From NCBI RefSeq assembly GCF_001905665.1, contig NZ_LIVX01000003.1, positions 505,478 through 569,477 on the forward strand: DNA of 64,000 nt. Reading direction: 5' to 3'. Below, piece by piece: positions 16,392 to 23,341 of the stretch; position 1 is the stretch's first letter, and each line of letters begins with the position of its first letter. The notes beneath the pieces were generated by a model. It was not told the DNA's origin. It searched no databases and was given only the letters and a program-made list of their open reading frames with translations. The translations under genes and the position numbers were made by a program. The stretch is from Streptomyces sp. CB02261. GTDB taxonomy: Bacteria > Actinomycetota > Actinomycetes > Streptomycetales > Streptomycetaceae.

Positions 16392-18844
16392 CCGAGGCAG
16401 AGGACCGCGAGGCCGGCCCGCTGAAGTCCCGCCCGCGCGAGGCGGCAGGCCCGGAGGCCGACGAGGCGTCGTCGGTACGGGGCGGGGCGGACACGGCGGT
16501 ACGGGCTGGGGCCGGTGCGGCGACGTCGGTACGCGGCGGGTCCGACGGCGCCGGCCGTGACGACGTTTCACGTGAAACATCGCGCCCCGTGGGTGTCGCG
16601 GGCCGGCCCGGTGCGGGGCGGTTCGCCGTCACCTGGGCGGTCCTCGGCCTGCTCCTGGCCGTCGCCTTCGGCCTCGCCCACTGGGCGACCCGTCCGGCGC
16701 CCGACGGCGAGGCCGGCCGTGCCGCCCTCGCCACCACCCAGCGCCTGGAGGACCTGGGGCCGCACGTCGCGGGGAGCCCCCAGGTCGCCGAGGCGCTGGA
16801 CATCGTCGCCGGTGAACTGGCGACGGTCCCGGGCCTGGAGGTGGAACGGCAGCGTGCCTCGGGCTCGTACCGCTTCCACGACCGGGCCGTCGACTACCGC
16901 GTCGAGAACGTGATCGCCCGCCAGCCCGGCGACTCCACCGACGCCCTGCTCGTGAACGTCCATGTCGACTCCGCGATGGAGGGGCCCGGCGCGGCCGACG
17001 ACGGCGTCAACGTCGGCGCGCTGATCGAGGCCGCGCGACAGCTGGCCGGTCAGGACCACCACCGCACGGTCATCTATCTGTTCAACGGCGGTGAGGAGGT
17101 CGGCCTCACCGGGGCGGACGCGTTCACCCGGCACCCGTGGGCGGCGGACGTCCGCTGGTTCCTGAACCTGGAGGCCGTCGGCTCCGGCGGACTGCCCATC
17201 CTGTTCCAGGCGGGCGAGGACGACGGCCGGCTCGTCGAGCTGGCGGGGAACACCGAACGGCCCTACGGCTCCGTCCTCGGCCAGTGGCTGTTCCAGGCGG
17301 GCCTCATCAACTCCGACACCGACGCCCGGGTGTGGCGGGCCCAGGGCTGGTCCGGTCTCGACTACGCCCTCTTCGAGGACGGCTACCGGTACCACACGCC
17401 GAACGACCGGGTCGTCGGGATCGGCTCCGGATCGGCGCAGGCGGTCACCGACCTGACCGTCCGGTTCGCCTCCGACGTAGCCGGGTCAGCCGACCTCGGC
17501 GACCCGAAGCCGGCCCCCTACTACTTCGACGTGCTCTCGCGCGGCTGGGTCACGCTCGACCCGCTGCGGACGCGGATCGGCACGCTCGCACTGCTGCTCG
17601 TCCTGGCCGCGCTGACCTGGCGGGCCTGCCGGCTCTGGGACCTGCGGCCCGGCCGGGTCGCCGCCACGGCGGGCGCCGCGCTTCTCGCCCTCCCGGCGGC
17701 CGTGCTCACGGGCGTCGTCCTCGGCGCGGCCCAGTCCCTGGTCGGCGCGCACTCCTGGTTCGCGCACCCGTGGCTCGTCCACGCGGTGACGCTGCCCCTC
17801 GTCGTCCTCGGCGCGCTCGCTCCCCAGCTGCTCCTGGAGCGCAGGCGCCGCCGCCGCGCCCCGGACGGCACGCGGCGGCCGGCGGCCCGTACCGCCCTCC
17901 TCGGCAACGCGTGGGCGGTCGGACTGCTCGGGGCGCTCACCGCCTGGCTCGGCATCGGACCCGGCTACCTGCTGTGGATCGCCTCCGCGCTGCTCGTGGT
18001 GTCGATCGGCGGATTCCTGGTGCTGCCGGGCCGCTGGCGGGCGGTGCCGCTGCTCGTGAGCGCGTTCGTGTCGTTCGTGCTGATCGCCCAGTTCACCCGG
18101 AACCTGTTCGAGCTCGCGGTCCCGATGATGGGCCGGCTGCCCACCGCCATCCCCATGGACGCGGCCCTCGCCGTGGCGTCCGTCCTGGTCGCCGTACCGC
18201 TGGCGCTGGTCCTGGCCCCGTTCGCCGTGTACGCGGGACGGCCGCCGCGCCGGTCCGGGCTCGCCCTGGCGGCGTACACCGTCTGTGGGCTCCTCGTCGT
18301 GGGCCTGACCTCGCCGTACGACAGCGCGCACCCCAAGCTGGTGGAGCTCTTCCAGGAGCAGACCGACGGAAAGGACGCGCGGATCGTCCTGGAGGGCCGC
18401 GACTACCTCACGCCCCAGAAACTGGGCGTCGTCGAGCAGGTCGCCCGCGACACCGGGCTCACGGCCCGCGACGGCACGCTCACCGCCCGCAAGGTGTCCG
18501 TTCCGGAGGGGACCGTCTCCTTCGCCACCGCCGGTACCACCGCGCCCGTCCGGATCACCCTCGGCGCGAACCGCGCGGAGCTGATCAGGATCACGGTGAA
18601 GGGCCCCGGCCTCTCCGTCGGCGGCAAGACCTTCGACGGGGGTGAGGCGGTCGTCGACGTCGTCGGCCGCTTCGACGGGCACACGGTGACCGTCGCCCGC
18701 TCGGGTCCCGTCGAGATCCAGGTCGACCAGGTGTTCCTGAAGACCGGGGAGGACGCGCAGCGAGCCCTGGCGGCCCTGCCGGACTGGACGGTCGGCCACG
18801 CGCAGACGGTCGTCCAGCGCACCTGGGCGGACGGCCGCCCCTGA
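16388..18844 (+). CDS. Membrane-anchored M28 family zinc metallopeptidase
   Basis: 818 residues, ATG overlapping the hydrolase stop (ATGA). A Gly/Ala/Arg-rich cytoplasmic tail (about residues 1-75) leads to one membrane helix. The M28 domain follows: His192 and Asp194 (HVDS), Asp204-205 (ADDG) and Glu236-237 (GGEEVG) as zinc ligands and catalytic base. After it come roughly eight more membrane helices (about residues 395-640) and an extracytoplasmic C-terminal domain. The layout matches vacuolar Pff1-like aminopeptidases. A parS-like site lies inside the codons for the N-terminal tail. It could be a cluster gene (peptide maturation or resistance) or an old core gene read through from the cluster; the overlap favours co-expression. 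Confidence 0.85.
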   Translation: MTEAEDREAGPLKSRPREAAGPEADEASSVRGGADTAVRAGAGAATSVRGGSDGAGRDDVSRETSRPVGVAGRPGAGRFAVTWAVLGLLLAVAFGLAHWATRPAPDGEAGRAALATTQRLEDLGPHVAGSPQVAEALDIVAGELATVPGLEVERQRASGSYRFHDRAVDYRVENVIARQPGDSTDALLVNVHVDSAMEGPGAADDGVNVGALIEAARQLAGQDHHRTVIYLFNGGEEVGLTGADAFTRHPWAADVRWFLNLEAVGSGGLPILFQAGEDDGRLVELAGNTERPYGSVLGQWLFQAGLINSDTDARVWRAQGWSGLDYALFEDGYRYHTPNDRVVGIGSGSAQAVTDLTVRFASDVAGSADLGDPKPAPYYFDVLSRGWVTLDPLRTRIGTLALLLVLAALTWRACRLWDLRPGRVAATAGAALLALPAAVLTGVVLGAAQSLVGAHSWFAHPWLVHAVTLPLVVLGALAPQLLLERRRRRRAPDGTRRPAARTALLGNAWAVGLLGALTAWLGIGPGYLLWIASALLVVSIGGFLVLPGRWRAVPLLVSAFVSFVLIAQFTRNLFELAVPMMGRLPTAIPMDAALAVASVLVAVPLALVLAPFAVYAGRPPRRSGLALAAYTVCGLLVVGLTSPYDSAHPKLVELFQEQTDGKDARIVLEGRDYLTPQKLGVVEQVARDTGLTARDGTLTARKVSVPEGTVSFATAGTTAPVRITLGANRAELIRITVKGPGLSVGGKTFDGGEAVVDVVGRFDGHTVTVARSGPVEIQVDQVFLKTGEDAQRALAALPDWTVGHAQTVVQRTWADGRP
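16564..16579. promoter_or_regulatory. parS-like ParB binding site
   Basis: CGTTTCACGTGAAACA matches the conserved bacterial parS TGTTTCACGTGAAACA at 15 of 16 positions, with the inner 14-bp palindrome perfect. ParB loads here to organise and segregate the origin region. In Streptomyces such sites are gathered around oriC. The site lies within the coding sequence for the cytoplasmic tail of the M28 peptidase. Confidence 0.85.
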
Positions 18845-18891
18845 ACGGCCGGGCACACGACGGGGCGCCGCTCCAGAGCGGTCCCGCATAC

Positions 18892-18940
18892 GCCGAGGCG
18901 CCGGCGGCGGTGGTACGACCACCGCCGCCGGCGCCTCGGC
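18892..18940. terminator. Bidirectional hairpin terminator
   Basis: Two perfectly complementary 23-base arms (18892-18914 and 18918-18940) enclose a three-base loop ACG. It lies between the convergent M28 peptidase and aldehyde dehydrogenase genes. No T-run follows, which is common in Streptomyces. It marks the downstream limit of the NRPS transcription unit. Confidence 0.85.
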
Positions 18941-18951
18941 TTCGCCGTCGG

Positions 18952-20529
18952 TCAGGCTCCGCCGGTCCACTCGGCCGGAAGCCGGTAGGTCAGGTCGGCC
19001 TCGACGGTCGCGACGTCCATCTGGGCCTTCTGCAGCGAACCGGAGAAGTCCCAGTTCATCGACTGCCAGCGGGTGAACTGGTCGAGCACCCACACTCCGG
19101 ACTGCCGGCTGCCGTTGCCGGACTTGCCGTTGCCGCCGAACGGAAGGTGGGCCTCCGCGCCGGAGGTGGAGTTGTTGACGCTGATCATCCCGGCGCCGAC
19201 GCCCTGCCGGAAGCGGAACGCGGTGGCCGGGTCGCTGGTCCAGACGGCCGCGGAGAGCCCGTAGCCCGGGGTGTTGGCGAGCTCGACCGCCTCGTCGAGC
19301 GTCCGGTAGGTGGTCACCCCGACGATCGGCCCGAAGGTCTCCTCCAGGAAGATCCGGTCCGTGGGACGGACCCCGTCCACGAGGACCGGGTGGTAGTACA
19401 GGCCGTCCGACGGGTCGCCGACGAAGCCCTCCCGGGGCGACTCGGCCGTGATCCGGCCGACCGCGGTCGAGCCGAGGACCGTGTGGTGGTCGTCGATCCA
19501 GCTCAGCGCGGTCTCGTAGGTCCGCGCGAACTTCTCGTCGAGCAGCGGGCCGTAGACCACGCCCTCGGACGGCTCGCCCACCGGCGCGGTCCGCACCGCC
19601 TCGGCGAACCGGCGCACGAACTCGTCGTGCACCTCCTCGTGCGCGATCACGGTGCCCAGCGAGGTGCAGCGCTGGCCCGCCGTGCCGTAGCCGGAGAACA
19701 GGGCGGCCTGCACGGCCAGGTCGAGGTCCGCGTCGGGCGCGATGACCATCGGGTTCTTGCCGCCGAGCTCCAGGCACGGCGTCTGCAGGTGGCGGCCGCA
19801 GAGCTCGCCGATCCGCCGGCCGACGAGCGTCGAGCCCGTGAAGCCGACCTTGTCCACCAGACCGCGTCCCAGCGCGGCGTCCAGACCCTCGAACGTCGTC
19901 TCGCCGTCGGCGAAGACCAGGTTGAGGACTCCGGCCGGCACCCCCGCCCGCCAGGCGAGTTCGGCCAGGGCGCGCGCGGTCGCCGCCGCGTACTCGGCCG
20001 GCTTCCACACCACCGCGTTGCCGCACAGCAGCGCCGGGGCCAGGTACCACGAGGGCACCGCCACCGGGAAGTTGCCCGCCGTCACGATGACCGCCACGCC
20101 GACGGGCATCCGGAAGGTGAAGAGCTGCTTGTCGGGCATCTCCGACGGGACCGTGTGCCCGTACAGCCGCCTGCCCTCACCGAGGAAGAACTCGCAGGTG
20201 TCGATGATCTCCTGGACCTCGCCCAGCGCCTCCGCGTACGTCTTGCCCACCTCGCGGGTGACCAGCCGGGCGAGGGCCTCCTTGTTCTCCTGCACCAGGC
20301 GCCCGAAGGCCCCCACGACCTGGCCGCGCACCGGGGCCGGCACCCGCGCCCACGCGGTCTGGGCCTCGCGCGCCGCCGCGCAGGCGTCCTGGAACGTCTC
20401 CGCGTCGGCCAGCCGGACCTCGGTGACGACGTCGCTCAGGAGCGCCGGGTTCCGGGAGGTGTAGGTGACGCCGTCTCCGGCGATCTCCTTGCCGTCGATC
20501 ACCGAGTTCAGCACAGTCGGACCCGCCAC
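18952..20529 (-). CDS. Aldehyde dehydrogenase family protein
   Basis: 525 residues from a GTG preceded by AGAGGA at seven bases. ALDH hallmarks: VTAGNFPVAVPSW and WKPAEYAA in the coenzyme fold, LELGGKNPMV with the general base Glu, and the nucleophile Cys288 in GTAGQRCTS. The GTAGQRCT motif is shared with alpha-aminoadipic semialdehyde and alpha-ketoglutaric semialdehyde dehydrogenases, but the ELGGKNP motif is not typical antiquitin. The substrate is therefore open. The gene starts 12 bases after the DUF72 stop and probably shares its transcript. It faces the NRPS unit tail to tail. Confidence 0.85.
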   Translation of the reverse strand: MAGPTVLNSVIDGKEIAGDGVTYTSRNPALLSDVVTEVRLADAETFQDACAAAREAQTAWARVPAPVRGQVVGAFGRLVQENKEALARLVTREVGKTYAEALGEVQEIIDTCEFFLGEGRRLYGHTVPSEMPDKQLFTFRMPVGVAVIVTAGNFPVAVPSWYLAPALLCGNAVVWKPAEYAAATARALAELAWRAGVPAGVLNLVFADGETTFEGLDAALGRGLVDKVGFTGSTLVGRRIGELCGRHLQTPCLELGGKNPMVIAPDADLDLAVQAALFSGYGTAGQRCTSLGTVIAHEEVHDEFVRRFAEAVRTAPVGEPSEGVVYGPLLDEKFARTYETALSWIDDHHTVLGSTAVGRITAESPREGFVGDPSDGLYYHPVLVDGVRPTDRIFLEETFGPIVGVTTYRTLDEAVELANTPGYGLSAAVWTSDPATAFRFRQGVGAGMISVNNSTSGAEAHLPFGGNGKSGNGSRQSGVWVLDQFTRWQSMNWDFSGSLQKAQMDVATVEADLTYRLPAEWTGGA

Positions 20530-20541
20530 CTGGATTTCCTC

Positions 20542-21498
20542 TCACCATGTCGAATGCGGCCGCGAGTATAGCTCTCGGCCTGCTCCGTGCCGGTCCTCCG
20601 CGAACAGCTCCCCACCGGAGGGCTCCGGAAGGCCGAGCAGGCGCCGCATCGACTCCGCGGCGCGGACGGCGGCGTCACCGCAGCAGTTGTTGAACAGGAC
20701 GTGGACCTCCCGCGCCCGCTCGGCCATCTCCCGCACGCGCGGGACCCACTCCGCCAGCTCCGCGGGCGTGTAGGCGTGGCGGAACCTCTCCTCCTTGCTG
20801 CCGGTCCCCCAGGCGCTGTTGCGGCCGTGGAAGCGCACCAGGGCGAGGTCCGGGGAGGTGACCCGAACGACCGGCGGTACGGAGGTGGGGAGCGTCTGCG
20901 TCATGTCCACGGCGACGGCGGTCGTCTCCAGCTCCGTCAGCAGAGCGGTCGTCGCGTCGGCCTGCTCCTCGCGCCACCAGCCGGGGTGCCGGAACTCCAC
21001 GGCCATCGGCCATCCCGCCGCGCGCTCTCGGCACCGGCGCAGGAACTCCACCGCCGCCCTCCCCGGTGCGAGCCGGTGCGGGAACTGGAACACCAGCGTC
21101 CCGAGGCGTCCGGCCTCACGCAGCGGGGCGAGGGCCGCGGCATACCGCGCCCACACCTCGTCGAGCAGTCCGGGATCGGTGCCCGTCCGCTCCCGCCGCT
21201 GCCGGACGACGGCGGGCCGGAGGTCGGCGGGCAGCGCCTCCGGTCGGGTCGGATGCCCGGTGAACAGTGAGAACGCCTTCACGTCGAACCGGAACCCCGC
21301 GGGGGTGCGCTCGGCCCACAGATGGCTGTTGCGGGTGCTGGGCAGCCCGTAGTACGTGGAGTCCACCTCCGCCACCGGGAACCGCGAGGCGTAGTGCCGC
21401 AGTCTGCCCTCGGCGTCGCGGTGGCCCGCCGGGTACCAGCCGCTGGACACCAGCGCCTTGTCCGTCCACGAACAGGTTCCGACTCGGATCTCTCCCAT
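20542..21498 (-). CDS. DUF72 (YecE-like) protein
   Basis: 318 residues. The family opening IRVGTCSWTDKAL, the ASRFPVAEVDSTYYG block, FRFDVKAFSLFTGHP and the late HVLFNNCCGDAAV segment are all present, and the length is a little above the usual 240-290. YecE proteins adopt a TIM-barrel fold with no settled activity. Upstream of, and close to, the aldehyde dehydrogenase gene, so they are likely co-transcribed. Function unknown. Confidence 0.85.
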   Translation of the reverse strand: MGEIRVGTCSWTDKALVSSGWYPAGHRDAEGRLRHYASRFPVAEVDSTYYGLPSTRNSHLWAERTPAGFRFDVKAFSLFTGHPTRPEALPADLRPAVVRQRRERTGTDPGLLDEVWARYAAALAPLREAGRLGTLVFQFPHRLAPGRAAVEFLRRCRERAAGWPMAVEFRHPGWWREEQADATTALLTELETTAVAVDMTQTLPTSVPPVVRVTSPDLALVRFHGRNSAWGTGSKEERFRHAYTPAELAEWVPRVREMAERAREVHVLFNNCCGDAAVRAAESMRRLLGLPEPSGGELFAEDRHGAGRELYSRPHSTW

Positions 21499-21535
21499 CG
21501 GACCCGTCTGCCCCGGGCCCGCCGTCGGGATTCCT

Positions 21536-22096
21536 TCAGGACGGCAGGCGGAGGAACTCCGGCGGGACGGTGTCGGTCAGCCAGACCCCGTTGGCACTGA
21601 CGTGGAAGACGTGTCCGGCCCGGTGCATGGCCCCCGCGTCGACGCTGAGCACGACCGGGCGACCGCGACGCGCGCCGACCCGGGTCGCGGTCTCCCGGTC
21701 GGGGGAGAGGTGCACATGGTGGCGGGCCATGGGGCGCAGCCCTTCCGCCCGGATCGCGGGGAGCCGGTCCGCGACCGTACCGTGGTAGAGGTACGCGGGC
21801 GGCTCGGCGGCCGGCAGGTCCAGGTTCACCTCGACGGTGTGGCCCTGGCTGGCGCGGATGCGGGTGCCCTCGATCGCGAAGCGCTTCTTGTCGTTGGTGG
21901 CGACGACGTGGTCGAGTTCCTCGCGGGTGATCGGGAAGCCGTTGCGCGCGGTGGCGTCGAGCAGGGTGTCGATCTCGGTCCAGCCGTGGGCGTCGAGAAC
22001 GAGGCCGATGCGCTCGGGCTGGTGGCGCAGATGCTTGGAGAGGTACTTCGATACCTTCACCGTGCGACGCTCGTCCGGCGGTTGTCGGTGTGTCAT
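21536..22096 (-). CDS. kptA: RNA 2'-phosphotransferase (KptA/Tpt1 family)
   Basis: 186 residues from ATG 22096 (MTHRQPPDERRTVKVSK). Upstream in-frame codons would run into a DnaA-box region, so they are rejected. Family landmarks: VSKYLSKHLRHQPE, YLYHGTVADRLPAI, RHHVHLSPDRETATRVGARRG and the C-terminal VWLTDTVPPEFL, which hold the catalytic Arg-His-Arg-Arg set. Tpt1/KptA moves an internal RNA 2'-phosphate onto NAD+, giving ADP-ribose 1''-2'' cyclic phosphate and nicotinamide. The natural bacterial substrate is unclear because tRNA splicing of the yeast kind is absent. Confidence 0.9.
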   Translation of the reverse strand: MTHRQPPDERRTVKVSKYLSKHLRHQPERIGLVLDAHGWTEIDTLLDATARNGFPITREELDHVVATNDKKRFAIEGTRIRASQGHTVEVNLDLPAAEPPAYLYHGTVADRLPAIRAEGLRPMARHHVHLSPDRETATRVGARRGRPVVLSVDAGAMHRAGHVFHVSANGVWLTDTVPPEFLRLPS

Positions 22097-22137
22097 TCCC
22101 TCAGGATGCCGAAGCGCGGATCGTCCGACCATCGAAT

Positions 22138-22206
22138 TGTGGACCGCAGGTTTGATCCACAACCAAAGTGAGTTATCCACAGGAGAGTTGAGATTTCTGT
22201 GGACAA
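22138..22206. promoter_or_regulatory. DnaA box cluster 1
   Basis: Four DnaA-type nonamers in 69 bases between kptA and the MerR gene. TTATCCACA at 22173-22181 is perfect. TGTGGACAA at 22198-22206 is the reverse of the Streptomyces consensus TTGTCCACA. TGATCCACA (22153-22161, 8/9) and TGTGGACCG (22138-22146, 7/9) are weaker. The stretch is AT-rich for this genome. It could titrate DnaA or regulate the flanking genes. Confidence 0.7.
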
Positions 22207-22237
22207 CACACTCGCGTGCACAGCCTGTTTGGCCAAC

Positions 22238-23167
22238 TTAGTCACTTATCGGTCGACTTGAGGTGAGGGCGTCCATCGTCCGCTTGTGCACCTCTCGTTC
22301 GGTGGCGGCGGCGACGAAAGCCGAGACGCCCTCCGGGCCCACCATCGCCTGAACGGCCCTGACCGTGGCGGCCGGAAGCGTCACCGGGCGCGGTTCGTCG
22401 TCCGCCGCCTTCGGCGCGTCCGGTGACAGATGGAGCTGGAGGTGCCGAGTGGCCAAGCGCTGCATGGCCCGGGCGAGTTCGGCGTCCACGGTCTGCTGTG
22501 CGAGCGGCCGGAGCCGCCGCACCATCGTCGCCGCTTCGGCCGCGTCCGCGTCCGTCGGCGGCCGGTGCTCCAGATAGCGGGCGAAGACGTGCTCGGTCGT
22601 GAACTCCAGGAAACGGGAGGCGATGTGCTCCACCTGCCCGCGAAGTTCCCTCAGGTGCCCGGTGATCGCCGCGAGCGGCACCCCCGCCGCGTACAACTCC
22701 GCCGCCACGGCCAGCTCCTGGGGGCTGGGCACGAGGTACTCCTCGGTCTCCCGGTCCGGCAGCCGCTCCAGTACGCCGAGCTCGACGGCCTCCCGGATGG
22801 CCTCCTCGTCCGGCGTGCCGCCGAACCGGGCGTCCAGCTCGGCGCGCGAGATCCGGGCCGCCTCCTCGTCCGTCCACGGCCCCTGGACCTCGGCGACCAG
22901 GCCGAGCACCCCGCCGAGCCCGCGGCCGGTGTCCCAGGCGTCGAGCAGCTCCTTGATCGAGGCCAGGGTGTAGCCCCGGTCGAGGAGATCGGCGATCTGC
23001 CGGAGCCGCGCGAGGTGCGCGTCCCCGTACACGTTCGACCTGCCCCGCCGCTCCGGGCGGGGCAGCAGCCCTCGGTCCTGGTAGGCGCGGATCGTCCGGA
23101 CCGTGGCCCCGCTCCGATGGGCGAGGTCCTCGATCCGGTACTCCGGCTGTGCTGACTGCTCGGACAA
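22238..23167 (-). CDS. MerR family transcriptional regulator
   Basis: 309 residues from a TTG at 23167 with GGGAG upstream. An ATG at 23215 and a GTG in between are alternatives that only lengthen a poorly conserved lead. The N-terminal MerR helix-turn-helix is clear: YRIEDLAHRSGATVRTIRAY, then GLLPRPERRGRSNVYG, then a recognition/wing and dimer helix (RLRQIADLLDRGYTLASIKELL). The long helical C-terminal half has no metal-binding cysteines, so it is not a heavy-metal sensor. The ligand is unknown. It is transcribed in the same direction as the downstream kptA and is separated from it by DnaA boxes. Confidence 0.88.
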   Translation of the reverse strand: MSEQSAQPEYRIEDLAHRSGATVRTIRAYQDRGLLPRPERRGRSNVYGDAHLARLRQIADLLDRGYTLASIKELLDAWDTGRGLGGVLGLVAEVQGPWTDEEAARISRAELDARFGGTPDEEAIREAVELGVLERLPDRETEEYLVPSPQELAVAAELYAAGVPLAAITGHLRELRGQVEHIASRFLEFTTEHVFARYLEHRPPTDADAAEAATMVRRLRPLAQQTVDAELARAMQRLATRHLQLHLSPDAPKAADDEPRPVTLPAATVRAVQAMVGPEGVSAFVAAATEREVHKRTMDALTSSRPISD

Positions 23168-23341
23168 AACCGCTCCCACCGACCGCTCGCTCCACCCCGC
23201 CGCGGGGCCCCTCAAGGTACGGATCGTACGACCGCCGCCCCGCCCCGGCTAAGCCCGGCGGCGGGCCGCCCGGCCGGGGATCCGTACACCTGCCGCTCCC
23301 GGCGGGCGCGGCCCCGACGCGCGCACCGGCCCGACCGGGAC

